Shown here: positions 52,985 to 61,621 of the stretch, one piece after another
Layout: each line of letters opens with the position of its first letter
Numbering within the stretch: the first letter of the stretch is position 1
Origin: Bacteroidales bacterium UBA1205
GTDB lineage: Bacteria > Bacteroidota > Bacteroidia > Bacteroidales > WCHB1-69
Direction of reading: 5' to 3'
NCBI GenBank assembly: GCA_002309615.1
Contig: DBXT01000067.1
Span: 9,624 to 73,623, forward strand
Length of the DNA: 64,000 bases
The notes under the pieces: model-generated
What the model was told of the DNA's origin: nothing
Seen by the model: only the letters and a program-made list of their open reading frames with translations
Databases searched by the model: none
Program-made: the position numbers and the translations under genes

Positions 52985-55900
52985 TTACTTTTTGACTTCT
53001 ATTTCTTCAAATCCTTCAACTATATCTCCTATTTTGATATCGTTAAAACTTTCTATATTCAAACCGCATTCATAACCGGCCAACACTTCTTTGGCGTCAT
53101 CTTTAAAGCGTTTGAGCGAGCCCAACCTGCCGGTAAAAATCACTATACCGTCTCGGATGATACGTATGCGGGTGGTACGCTGTATTTTTCCGTTTAACAC
53201 ATAGCAGCCGGCAATGGTTCCCACTTTGGGGATGCGGAATGTTTCCCTGACTTCCAAATTACATACGATGGCTTCTTTCAATTCCGGTGCTTTCATGCCG
53301 TCGATAGCATCTTTCAAATCATTAATAGCATCGTAAATAACGGAATAAGTACGTATGTCTATTTGTTCTTGTTCGGCCAGTTTCTTGGCGCTGCCTGACG
53401 GACGCACTTGGAAAGCGATGATAATAGCGTTTGAAGCCGAAGCCAACAATACATCCGATTCCGTAACCTGACCTACCGATTTGTGTATTACATTCACTTG
53501 TACTTCGTCGGTGGACAAACGCAATAAAGAATCGGACAAAGCTTCAATAGAGCCGTCAACATCACCTTTTATAATGATATTCAACTCTTTAAAATCTCCT
53601 ACAGCTATTCTTCTGCCTATTTCATCCAAGGTGATATGTTTTTGTGTACGCAGGCCTTGTTCTCTTAACAATTGCTGGCGTTTGCTTACCACCGATTTAG
53701 CTTCTCTTTCGTCGCTATACACTTTGAAAGTATCGCCTGCTTGCGGTGCGGAATCTAATCCGAGCAATAACACCGGAGTGGAAGGACCTGCTGAGGTGAT
53801 GGCCTGATTACGTTCATTATACATCACCTTTATTTTGCCATAGCTTGTTCCTGCCACCACTATATCGCTTTTATGGAGCGTTCCGTTTTGAATAAGCATT
53901 TTGGCTACATAGCCTCTTCCTTTGTCCAAAGAAGACTCTATTACCGTACCCATTGCCACTGCGTGCGGATTGGCTTTTAAATCCAACATTTCAGCTTCTA
54001 TCAACACTTTTTCCAAAAGTATATCCACATTGGTACCTTTTTTGGCTGAAATTTCCTGACTTTGTATTTTTCCTCCCCATTCTTCTACCAATAAATTCAT
54101 ATTGGCCAATGCCGTACGTATTTTATCGGGGTCGGCTCCGGGTTTGTCTATTTTGTTAATAGCAAATATCATCGGCACGCCGGCGGCTTGAGCATGGTTA
54201 ATAGCTTCTATGGTTTGCGGCATAATGCTGTCATCGGCGGCAATTACGATGATTACTATATCCGTAATTTTAGCTCCTCTGGCACGCATGGCGGTAAAAG
54301 CTTCGTGCCCGGGGGTATCAAGGAAAGTGATTTTTCTACCATCGGGAAGATGAACTTCATAAGCACCTATATGCTGGGTAATTCCTCCGGCTTCACCGGC
54401 AATTACATTGGTTTTACGAATATAGTCCAACAAAGATGTTTTACCATGGTCCACATGTCCCATAACGGTAACTATAGGTGCCCTTGGTTCCAATTGTTCA
54501 GGATTTTGTTCTTCCGTGATATAATCTTCCACATCACTATCGGAAAATTCCACTTCATAACCGAATTCTTTGGCTAAGAGAATGATATAATCTTTCTCCA
54601 ATCGTTGGTTGATGGAAACAAACAAACCTATGCTCATGCATGTTGCTATTACTTTGCTGACAGGCACATTCATCATAATAGCCAACTCGTTGGCGGTGAT
54701 AAATTCCGTAACTTTTAATATTTTGCTTTCCAGTGCTTGTCTTTGTTGTTCCTCTTCCTTTTCATGCATGATAGCCTGACGCTTGTCTTTTCTGTGCTTG
54801 GAAGCGGCTGTTTTGCCCAAAGGAGCCAATTTGGCTTTGGTGCGTTTAATTTGAAGTTCTACTTCTTCTTGGCTGATATCCGGACGTTTTTCTTTGTGTT
54901 TTTCTTTTTTTCTATTGTACACATCAGGACGGCGGCTATTATCCATAGGGGCTTTGTCTTCAGGAGAAAACTTGGTGATTCTCTTCCTTTTTTCTTTTTT
55001 ACTGCCTTCCTTATCTTTGGACTTGCCACCATTTATCGCATCCAAATTTTCTATTTTACCCACCACCTTTGTACCGGCAAGCGTTTCCACTGTGGTTTTG
55101 ATAAAATTATCTTCTGCAGCCTTTTCGTTTGCTTTGGCCTGAGCACTTTCTTTTTTGGCTTTTTGCTCTGCGTACAAAGCTTTTTCGGTACGTATTCTCT
55201 CCTCTTTTTCCTTACGAAGCTCTTCTTTGGTTTTCTTTTTGGGTTTGGTTTTTACATTAAGCGAAGCAAGGTCGATTTTACCTGTTATAGTGGGCGCTTT
55301 TAAGTGAGGAATCACTGTTTCAATATGTTCCGGTTGCTTAGGTGCCGCTATGTTTTCTTCTACCGCTTCAGCAGGTTGGTCGAATACGGGTTGTTCGGTT
55401 TGAGGAGTGTTTTCTGCTATTGTAGATTTATCAATTGGCTGTTCTTCAATTGATTGTTCATTCATAGATTGTTCTTCTTGGGCTTGGGAAGCCGGAAGTT
55501 CCTCTTTGTTTTTTTCTACTTTTTTCTTGCTGCTTTTTTCTTTTTCGATGTCTTCTTTTTTAGCTTTTTCCGCCTTGGATTTTTTTTGAGGTTTGGTAGG
55601 TCTGTTGGCTTTTTCCAAATCAATAACTCCGACTATTTTGGGTTTTTTCACCAATTCCTCCACTTTTGTAATTTCTTCTTTTACCGGTGCCGGTTCCTCT
55701 TGAGGGGCTTCGGTTTCGGGAGCAGGTTCTTCCACTACGGGAGCAACAGGTTCGGATTTCAATTGGGCCAAACGTTCTGCTTTTGCCTTCTCTTTTTCTT
55801 TTTCCAGTCTTTCCTTTTCTTTTTTCTCCAAAGCCTCTTTTTTCTCTTTGTCGGAAGCTATTTTAGAAGCATATCCTATTTCTATTTGACTGGCTTTTTC

Positions 55901-56080
55901 TTTGCTGTCTTTGTCCAATTGATATTTTTCTTTCAATAGCTCATACATTTCCGGCGTCAATTTTGAATTGTCGCTATTCTCTATAGGGAGACCTTTTTGT
56001 GCCAAGAATTCAACAATAGTAGCACTACTTACGTTAAATTCTCTTGCGGCTTTTCCTAAGCGTATTTTTATTTCAGACAT
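52985..56080 (-). CDS. infB: Translation initiation factor IF-2
   Basis: The 1031 residues begin with an IF2-N segment ([21 protein letters not shown]). A very long Lys/Glu/Ala-rich linker (about 60-440) precedes a second IF2-N-like part near 460. The GTPase domain has GHVDHGKTS near 540, DTPGHEAF near 592 and NKIDKPGAD near 645. Domains II-IV follow ([38 protein letters not shown] near 915). It delivers fMet-tRNA to the 30S subunit. Third gene of rimP-nusA-infB. The biased linker creates long false open frames on the opposite strand. Confidence 0.97.
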   Translation of the reverse strand: MSEIKIRLGKAAREFNVSSATIVEFLAQKGLPIENSDNSKLTPEMYELLKEKYQLDKDSKEKASQIEIGYASKIASDKEKKEALEKKEKERLEKEKEKAKAERLAQLKSEPVAPVVEEPAPETEAPQEEPAPVKEEITKVEELVKKPKIVGVIDLEKANRPTKPQKKSKAEKAKKEDIEKEKSSKKKVEKNKEELPASQAQEEQSMNEQSIEEQPIDKSTIAENTPQTEQPVFDQPAEAVEENIAAPKQPEHIETVIPHLKAPTITGKIDLASLNVKTKPKKKTKEELRKEKEERIRTEKALYAEQKAKKESAQAKANEKAAEDNFIKTTVETLAGTKVVGKIENLDAINGGKSKDKEGSKKEKRKRITKFSPEDKAPMDNSRRPDVYNRKKEKHKEKRPDISQEEVELQIKRTKAKLAPLGKTAASKHRKDKRQAIMHEKEEEQQRQALESKILKVTEFITANELAIMMNVPVSKVIATCMSIGLFVSINQRLEKDYIILLAKEFGYEVEFSDSDVEDYITEEQNPEQLEPRAPIVTVMGHVDHGKTSLLDYIRKTNVIAGEAGGITQHIGAYEVHLPDGRKITFLDTPGHEAFTAMRARGAKITDIVIIVIAADDSIMPQTIEAINHAQAAGVPMIFAINKIDKPGADPDKIRTALANMNLLVEEWGGKIQSQEISAKKGTNVDILLEKVLIEAEMLDLKANPHAVAMGTVIESSLDKGRGYVAKMLIQNGTLHKSDIVVAGTSYGKIKVMYNERNQAITSAGPSTPVLLLGLDSAPQAGDTFKVYSDEREAKSVVSKRQQLLREQGLRTQKHITLDEIGRRIAVGDFKELNIIIKGDVDGSIEALSDSLLRLSTDEVQVNVIHKSVGQVTESDVLLASASNAIIIAFQVRPSGSAKKLAEQEQIDIRTYSVIYDAINDLKDAIDGMKAPELKEAIVCNLEVRETFRIPKVGTIAGCYVLNGKIQRTTRIRIIRDGIVIFTGRLGSLKRFKDDAKEVLAGYECGLNIESFNDIKIGDIVEGFEEIEVKK

Positions 56081-56134
56081 CGATTTTTATTTTAATTGAA
56101 CAGCTGTTTATTTAAATTCCCGTTTTAGAAAATT

Positions 56135-57388
56135 TTATTTTTCGTCGCTATCGTCAAATTCAGCAGAGATAACATCTATGATATGGTCTATGGTATCTTC
56201 TTCCAAATCGGAACGACGCAAAAGTTCTTCTCTACTCAATTCCAAAACGCTGCGACCTGTATCACAACCTATGCTCTTAAGCACGTCGATTACCCATTGA
56301 TCTATTTCATCGGCAAATTCATCTATGGCCACATCTTCTATGCCTATGGCATTTTCTTTTATTACATCAATATCGTAGCCGGTAAGCTTGGCAGCCAAAC
56401 GTATATTGGAACCATTTTTACCGATAGCCAATGATATTTGATCCGATTTCATCACCGCAATAGCCGTTTTGTTTTCTTCGTCTATTTCCAGATTGGAGAT
56501 TTTTGCCGGATTCAAAGCACGGGTGATATACAATGCGGGATTGGAGGTATAGTTGACTATATCTATGTTTTCTTCTCTTAATTCACGAGTAATGCCGTGG
56601 ATACGGGAACCTTTCATGCCGACACAAGAACCCACGGGGTCTATTCTATCGTCAAATGTTTCCACTGCAATTTTGGCTCTGTCGCCGGGCATACGCACTA
56701 TGTTTTTTATCACTATTATGCCATCGTATATCTCGGGAATTTCTTCTTCCATTAATTTTTCCAAAAACATGGGAGAGGTACGAGAGGCTTCTATTAAAGA
56801 AGAATTGGCTTTAGGCTCTACTTTGGTGATAACGGCACGTATGGGATCGCCTTTTTTATAATGATCTCTGGGAATGAGTTCATTTTTTCTGATGATAATT
56901 TCTATATCTTCATCATCTACAAAAGTAAGGTCTTTTTTGTTGGTATGCACCACAGTGCCGGAAACTATTTCCCCTACTTTATTTTCGTATTTTTGATAAA
57001 TAATATCTTTTTCGTATTCCATTACTTTGGCTGCCAAACTTTGACGCAAGGCCAAAATATCTCTGCGACCGAAATCTTTCAATTGTATGGTTTCGCACAA
57101 TTCTTCGCCTACCTCAAAATCGGGTTCTATTTTCACCGCCTTGGAAAGTTCTATTTGTGTGCTTTCGTCGGTGAGTTCACCATCTTCCACTATTTCCAAA
57201 AATCGTTGAAACTCCACGTCTCCTTTGTCGGTATTGACAATAACGTTTACATTTGAATCTTGTCCGTATTTTTTCAGCAACATTTGCTTGAAAATATCTT
57301 CCAAAATACGCATTAACGATTCTTTGTCGATGTTTTTGAATTCCTTGAATTCCGAAAAGGTGTCTATCAAATTCAGATTTTCACTCAT
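56135..57388 (-). CDS. nusA: Transcription termination/antitermination factor NusA
   Basis: 417 residues with the NusA N-terminal domain (about 1-125), an S1 domain (about 130-200, GEIVSGTVVHTNKKDLTF), and two KH domains (DPVGSCVGMKGSRIHGITREL near 252; SLAIGKNGSNIRLAAKLTGYDIDV near 325). A short C-terminal helix-hairpin-helix part holds VLELSREELLRRSDLEEDTIDHII. It binds RNA polymerase and nascent RNA. It lies between rimP and infB, the usual order. Confidence 0.96.
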   Translation of the reverse strand: MSENLNLIDTFSEFKEFKNIDKESLMRILEDIFKQMLLKKYGQDSNVNVIVNTDKGDVEFQRFLEIVEDGELTDESTQIELSKAVKIEPDFEVGEELCETIQLKDFGRRDILALRQSLAAKVMEYEKDIIYQKYENKVGEIVSGTVVHTNKKDLTFVDDEDIEIIIRKNELIPRDHYKKGDPIRAVITKVEPKANSSLIEASRTSPMFLEKLMEEEIPEIYDGIIVIKNIVRMPGDRAKIAVETFDDRIDPVGSCVGMKGSRIHGITRELREENIDIVNYTSNPALYITRALNPAKISNLEIDEENKTAIAVMKSDQISLAIGKNGSNIRLAAKLTGYDIDVIKENAIGIEDVAIDEFADEIDQWVIDVLKSIGCDTGRSVLELSREELLRRSDLEEDTIDHIIDVISAEFDDSDEK

Positions 57389-57396
57389 GGTTATTT

Positions 57397-57849
57397 TTAT
57401 TTAAATATTGCATCTATTTTTGCTGTTTTTATTGTATTCATTTCTATGGAACATGTTGTGATATCAGCATGTTTTTTATCGGACTTTAATTGCAGGGCAA
57501 TTTGTTTGTCGTCGGCTTGCAACAATATGCCGGTGCGTTTGGTGCCATCTTGTAAAGTAACGGTTAATTGTTTGCCTATAGCATTAACATATTGTCGCAA
57601 AAATTTTAACGGCTGACCTATGCCGTAAGAAGATACATTCAATTCAAAATCTTCACGCTCCCTGTCCAAATGTTTTTCCACATAACGGCTTACTTCCACA
57701 CATTTAGAAATGGGCACACCGTGATCCCCGTCTAAAAAAATATAAATGATATTCCCCGATTTTACTTTTATTTCGCCTATAAATAAATCGGTGCCTTCTA
57801 TGGCTTCATTTACCAATCGGGTAATTTTGTTTACTGTTATGCTTGTCAT
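57397..57849 (-). CDS. rimP: Ribosome maturation factor RimP
   Basis: A 150-residue two-domain protein. The N-terminal alpha/beta domain has VKSGNIIYIFLDGDHGVPISKCVEVSRYVEKHLD (about 27-60), and FELNVSSYGIGQPLKFLRQY follows. The Sm-like C-terminal domain is at about 87-150 (GKQLTVTLQDGTKRTGILLQADD). It assists 30S maturation. First gene of the rimP-nusA-infB operon. Confidence 0.9.
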   Translation of the reverse strand: MTSITVNKITRLVNEAIEGTDLFIGEIKVKSGNIIYIFLDGDHGVPISKCVEVSRYVEKHLDREREDFELNVSSYGIGQPLKFLRQYVNAIGKQLTVTLQDGTKRTGILLQADDKQIALQLKSDKKHADITTCSIEMNTIKTAKIDAIFK

Positions 57850-57916
57850 GTTTACTATCTATATAAAAAAAGAGAGTTTTGATAAGCCCTCTAATTAATC
57901 CGTCCTCCTAAAACAA

Positions 57917-57947
57917 GAAATCTCACTTTAACAATAAGTGAGATTTC
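57917..57947 (-). terminator. Hairpin terminator after tRNA-Gln(TTG)
   Basis: Perfect 12-bp stem (57917-57928 with 57936-57947), 7-base loop, followed on the minus strand by TTGTTTT; it directly follows the tRNA. Confidence 0.78.
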
Positions 57948-57951
57948 ACTG

Positions 57952-58022
57952 TTGTCCAACCTGGATTCGAACCAAGACAGACAGTACCAAAAACTGTAGT
58001 GCTACCATTACACCATTGGACA
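57952..58022 (-). tRNA. tRNA-Gln (anticodon TTG)
   Basis: 71 bases: acceptor TGTCCAA/TTGGACA, anticodon stem ACAGT/ACTGT with loop TTTTGGT (anticodon TTG), T stem CTTGG/CCAGG, discriminator A. Pairs with the CTG isoacceptor at 49129 to read both Gln codons. Confidence 0.95.
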
Positions 58023-58038
58023 ATTGCCTAAAGCGTTG

Positions 58039-58046
58039 CAAAGGTA
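58039..58046 (-). promoter_or_regulatory. Candidate -7 element for tRNA-Gln(TTG)
   Basis: Minus-strand TACCTTTG, 16 bases upstream of the tRNA 5' end. Confidence 0.65.
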
Positions 58047-58236
58047 TAATTTTTTTTAATGCGAAAGCCTACTATGAAAAAAAAATACGAAAAAATATAT
58101 ATCGTACTGATAATCAGTTATAAAAATTTTCATCGTGCGTATTTTTAATTTGATATTTTCAATAAAAACAGATCAATTTCTCATACTTTTAGCAGTAAGA
58201 CCCCCTCACTCGTTATTAATTCTTATAAAAAAACAT

Positions 58237-58244
58237 TACCTTTG
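58237..58244 (+). promoter_or_regulatory. Candidate -7 element for lplA
   Basis: TACCTTTG, 13 bases before the ATG at 58258. Its place inside the longer open frame from 58135 argues for the later start. Confidence 0.65.
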
Positions 58245-58257
58245 CAAATTATTACAA

Positions 58258-59235
58258 ATGCAAAAAGAGATGAATTTACAATTGGTCATCAGTAATCAAA
58301 CCAACCCTCATTTGAATGTGGCTGTGGAAAATTATTTATTAAACGAGCCTCTTACCCGTACCGTCACCTTATATTTATGGAAGAACTATAGAACGGTGGT
58401 GGTGGGACGAAATCAAAATCCTTTTGCAGAATGCGATGTCGCCCTTTTGTTGCAAGACGGCGGTTATGTAATGCGAAGGAGCACCGGCGGAGGTGCGGTA
58501 TATCATGACAGCGGGAATGTCAATTTTTCATTTATTGCCTCTCATGATGAATACGATGTAATCAAACAATTTTCTGTATTACAACAAGCTGTTGCTGCCT
58601 ATGGTTTGCACGCGGAGATAAGCGGACGAAACGATGTGTTGTGTGACGGGCGTAAATTTTCAGGCAATGCTTTTAACAAAGGTAAATTCCGACATCTGCA
58701 TCACGGCACCATACTTATTGACGGCAATATTAATGACTTACAACGATATTTGAAAGTAAAACCTTCTAAACTGCAAAAACACGGAGTACAATCGGTGCGG
58801 AGCAGGGTGGTTAATTTGGCGGAATTGGCTCCCGTTACGGCCGAAAATATCATACCCAATATGATATCGGCTTTTGAAAACATCTATCAACAAAAAGCCG
58901 ATATTATTGATTTTGATATACTTACCCGACTTCCTGCGGTAAACGAACTATACCGGCACTATTCTTCTGATGAATGGATATGGGATAAATGGAAAAATTT
59001 TAAAGCACAGAAAACAGCCGTGTTTCCATGGGGAGAAATAGAATTAAGCATGGATGTGGATGAGCAAAACGGAATAATACGCCAAGTAACCATTGCTTCC
59101 GATAGTTTACAACCCGATGCCATAGCGTATGCACAAACATTACTGACCAAAGCCTCCATTCATCATGCTCCGGTAAGAAAAGAAGATGTAAAATATCCGG
59201 AAATAATAAACGACATATTATCATTGGTATATTGA
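58258..59235 (+). CDS. lplA: Lipoate--protein ligase A
   Basis: About 325 residues from the ATG at 58258 (MQKEMNLQLVISNQTNPHLNVAVENYLL). The catalytic domain shows LYLWKNYRTVVVGRNQNPFAECD, VMRRSTGGGAVYHDSGNVNFSF (lipoate-binding RRxxGGGxVxHD motif near 80-95) and SGRNDVLCDGRKFSGNAF (catalytic Lys near 137). A C-terminal accessory domain (about 235-325) is present, so it is the full bidomain ligase, which activates and transfers free lipoate. It lies 99 bases upstream of dsrC on the same strand but dsrC has its own -7 element. Confidence 0.94.
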   Translation: MQKEMNLQLVISNQTNPHLNVAVENYLLNEPLTRTVTLYLWKNYRTVVVGRNQNPFAECDVALLLQDGGYVMRRSTGGGAVYHDSGNVNFSFIASHDEYDVIKQFSVLQQAVAAYGLHAEISGRNDVLCDGRKFSGNAFNKGKFRHLHHGTILIDGNINDLQRYLKVKPSKLQKHGVQSVRSRVVNLAELAPVTAENIIPNMISAFENIYQQKADIIDFDILTRLPAVNELYRHYSSDEWIWDKWKNFKAQKTAVFPWGEIELSMDVDEQNGIIRQVTIASDSLQPDAIAYAQTLLTKASIHHAPVRKEDVKYPEIINDILSLVY

Positions 59236-59304
59236 TGATTAGTGCCTGTTAAAGCAAATTTTTTCACCGACAAAAAGACAATATTTCATTATAAAAAAAA
59301 ATGT

Positions 59305-59312
59305 TATCTTTG
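59305..59312 (+). promoter_or_regulatory. Candidate -7 element for the dsrC operon
   Basis: TATCTTTG, 22 bases before the ATG at 59335. Confidence 0.65.
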
Positions 59313-59334
59313 CAAGTTGTAACATAAATTTAAA

Positions 59335-59637
59335 TTGTTAAAAATGGCAGAATTAAATTTTGACGGAGATGGTTTTTTGACCAATCCCGAAGTATGGAAC
59401 GATGAAGTAGCTAAACAAATAGCCCAAGCCGACGGCATAGAAATGACAGACCAACATTGGGCTGTAGTTAGAGTTATCAGAAATAATTTCAATGAAAAGG
59501 GCAATGCACCCATGATACGCACTATATGCAAAGAAACCGGCTTAAAATTGAAAGATATTTACGAATTGTTCCCGTTGGGGCCGGCTCGCGGAGCTTGCAG
59601 GGTAGCAGGTTTGCCCAAGCCTGACGGCTGCGTATAA
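59335..59637 (+). CDS. dsrC: DsrC/TusE family sulfur carrier with both redox cysteines
   Basis: A 100-residue protein matching DsrC: FDGDGFLTNPEVWNDEVA at the start, MTDQHWAVVRVIRNNF in the helix-turn-helix-like part, and KDIYELFPLGPARGACRV near the end. The flexible C-terminal arm has the penultimate Cys99 (CysA) and Cys88 (CysB) ten residues before it, in ACRVAGLPKPDGCV. Both cysteines are needed for the intramolecular disulfide/trisulfide chemistry of true DsrC, while TusE-only relatives keep just the last. It is followed 18 bases later by a membrane subunit and then an HdrD-like protein. No dsrAB is seen in the window. Confidence 0.92.
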   Translation: MLKMAELNFDGDGFLTNPEVWNDEVAKQIAQADGIEMTDQHWAVVRVIRNNFNEKGNAPMIRTICKETGLKLKDIYELFPLGPARGACRVAGLPKPDGCV

Positions 59638-59655
59638 ACATAGAAATATATTAAC

Positions 59656-60282
59656 ATGTATTGGTATCAATATCTTAGTTTAGCGGCATTAGTATTGTTT
59701 GCCGCTGTAATGCTTTGGCATTTTTTACGATTAATACGGGAAGGTAATCCCAAAGATTTTTCTAAAAAAACAGGCAATTTGGCCAAAGCGGAAGCGTACG
59801 CGTACACCACAGCCATGATGCCCAATCACAAAGAAACGGCATACTTGCATATTCCCACTTTTACGGCAGGAGCGTTGTTTCATTTGGGTACTTTTTTAAG
59901 TATACTTTTGTTTGTGGTATTCTTTTTTATCTCTCCTGACTTGTTTCCGTTGTGGCTGGTATATGTTTTGAACGCATGCTTACTAATAAGCGCCTCTTGC
60001 GGAATAGGATTGTTGATAAAACGCATAGTGGTGAAAAAAATGCGGAATTTATCGCATTTGGATGATTATTTATCCAATTTTCTCACCACCTTGTTTCAAT
60101 TGTTTACCATAATATATTTAATGCTTCCGCATGTGTTTGCTTCGGTATATTACATAGAGGTATCAATTTTATTGCTGTATATGCCGGTGGGAAAATTAAG
60201 ACATGTACTGTATTTCTTTGCTGCCAGATACCATTTAGGTCGTTTCTACGGGTGGCGTAATGTGTGGCCTCCTAAAAATTAG
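59656..60282 (+). CDS. TmcC/DsrM/NarI-like membrane cytochrome b subunit
   Basis: A 208-residue membrane protein with about five helices (about 5-25, 70-92, 97-120, 138-160, 163-185). Candidate heme-ligand histidines lie in YLHIPTF and ALFHLGTF (before and in helix 2), MLPHVFAS (helix 4/5) and GKLRHVLYFF. The closing HLGRFYGWRNVWPPK segment is typical of the NarI/HdrE/TmcC group that exchanges electrons with quinones. It lies between dsrC and the TmcB/HdrD-like gene (5 bases before it), which is how DsrC-interacting complexes are arranged. Assignment to TmcC rather than DsrM is tentative. Confidence 0.78.
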   Translation: MYWYQYLSLAALVLFAAVMLWHFLRLIREGNPKDFSKKTGNLAKAEAYAYTTAMMPNHKETAYLHIPTFTAGALFHLGTFLSILLFVVFFFISPDLFPLWLVYVLNACLLISASCGIGLLIKRIVVKKMRNLSHLDDYLSNFLTTLFQLFTIIYLMLPHVFASVYYIEVSILLLYMPVGKLRHVLYFFAARYHLGRFYGWRNVWPPKN

Positions 60283-60287
60283 TTGAC

Positions 60288-61580
60288 ATGGAAAAATTAA
60301 CAACAGAACAAATAGACAAAGCGATACAATTGTTAAAAATGCGTCCCGACAGCAAATTGGAAACGCATTTGAACGCTTGTGTGCATTGCGGTTTATGTGC
60401 CGAAAGTTGCATGTATTACAAAACCATGCATGACGATAAATACATGCCCGCACGCAAAGTGGAATTGGTAGCGGCCTTATATAGAAAATATTGTACGCTT
60501 ACCGGCAGGGTTGCTCCGTTTTTGGTTAATGCTCGTCCTTTGGACGATAAAATGGCTGAAGAGATGATAGATGCACTTTTCGGTGCTTGCACCATGTGCG
60601 GAAGATGTGTGAAACATTGTTCCATAGGTGTGGATATCGCTTATATCGTCCATTTTGGCCGCCGTATGCTGGCAGCCATGAATTTAGTGCCGGCCACATT
60701 GCAGGCAACGGTAGACGCCGCCCTGCAAACTGGCAACAACATGGCTATACCCACCGACGATTTTGTAGACACCATACAATGGATGGAGGAAGACCTTCAA
60801 GACGAATGCGGACCGGAAGCCCGTATTCCTTTGAATGAAACCGATAAAAATATTTTATACACCCTCAATCCTCGAGAGCCTAAATTTTTCCCTCTATCCA
60901 TAGTGGCTATGGCTAAAATATTTTATGCAGCCAAAGAAAGTTGGACTATATCCACTCACATGTACGATGTTACCAACTACGGACTGTTCAGCGGTAACAA
61001 CGAGCATGCAAAACGCATAGCCCAACGTTTGCACGATGAGGTGCTGAACAAACATTGTAAAATGTTGGTATTGGGAGAATGCGGACACGGCTCTCGTGCC
61101 AATAGATGGGAAGGCCCTAATTATTTACAACAGGCTTACGAATTCGAAACCATCACCGTGGTAGAATTAATTAACAGTTATATCAGGGAAGGTCGTATCA
61201 AATTAGACAAATCACTCAATCAGGAATTGGTAACCCTACACGACCCCTGCAATTTGGTACGTAATGGCGGTTTGGTGGAAGAATTGCGTTTCACCATTAA
61301 CCAAGCCGTTACCAATTTTAAGGAAATGACACCTCACGGAATAGACAATTTCTGCTGTGGCGGCGGTGGCGGTCAATTGGCCATGAGCGAATACAATGAA
61401 CGTCGTATTGCCATAGGAGAAATTAAAGCCAACCAAATACGGAATACAGGAGCCAAGGTGGTGGTTACTCCGTGCCATAATTGTGTGGACCAACTCATGC
61501 AACTGAATAGCACCTATAAATTGAATGTAAAAATAAAAACCATAGCTGAAGTAGTGGCAGACGCCTTGGTATTAGAATAA
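60288..61580 (+). CDS. HdrD/DsrK/TmcB-like iron-sulfur heterodisulfide reductase subunit
   Basis: The 430 residues start with two [4Fe-4S] ferredoxin motifs, Cys31-34-37-41 (CVHCGLCAESC) and Cys101-104-107-111 (CTMCGRCVKHC). A first, partial CCG domain (LVLGECGHGSRANR near 262) and a complete second CCG domain follow (LHDPCNLVRNGG near 315, NFCCGGGGGQLAM near 350, VVTPCHNCVDQL near 395). The complete CCG domain would bind the noncubane-type cluster that cleaves disulfides in HdrB/HdrD. With the upstream membrane subunit it should couple DsrC thiol/disulfide chemistry to the quinone pool (inference from TmcB/DsrK homologues). Confidence 0.88.
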   Translation: MEKLTTEQIDKAIQLLKMRPDSKLETHLNACVHCGLCAESCMYYKTMHDDKYMPARKVELVAALYRKYCTLTGRVAPFLVNARPLDDKMAEEMIDALFGACTMCGRCVKHCSIGVDIAYIVHFGRRMLAAMNLVPATLQATVDAALQTGNNMAIPTDDFVDTIQWMEEDLQDECGPEARIPLNETDKNILYTLNPREPKFFPLSIVAMAKIFYAAKESWTISTHMYDVTNYGLFSGNNEHAKRIAQRLHDEVLNKHCKMLVLGECGHGSRANRWEGPNYLQQAYEFETITVVELINSYIREGRIKLDKSLNQELVTLHDPCNLVRNGGLVEELRFTINQAVTNFKEMTPHGIDNFCCGGGGGQLAMSEYNERRIAIGEIKANQIRNTGAKVVVTPCHNCVDQLMQLNSTYKLNVKIKTIAEVVADALVLE

Positions 61581-61621
61581 ATAATAAGTTAATAATAGAA
61601 CAATAATTTAAAAGGTATATT

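Noticed and set aside
54737..55303. 188-codon open frame on the plus strand opposite infB
   Set aside because: It is the complement of the Lys/Glu-rich linker of IF-2; the Phe/Leu/Ser-rich translation has no domain sense.
58135..58257. N-terminal extension of lplA
   Set aside because: The extension crosses a perfect -7 promoter element and adds residues before the normal LplA start.
59335..59637. Reading the DsrC-family protein as TusE for tRNA 2-thiolation only
   Set aside because: It keeps the second arm cysteine and is linked to HdrD/TmcC-like genes; no tusBCD neighbours. Not fully excluded.
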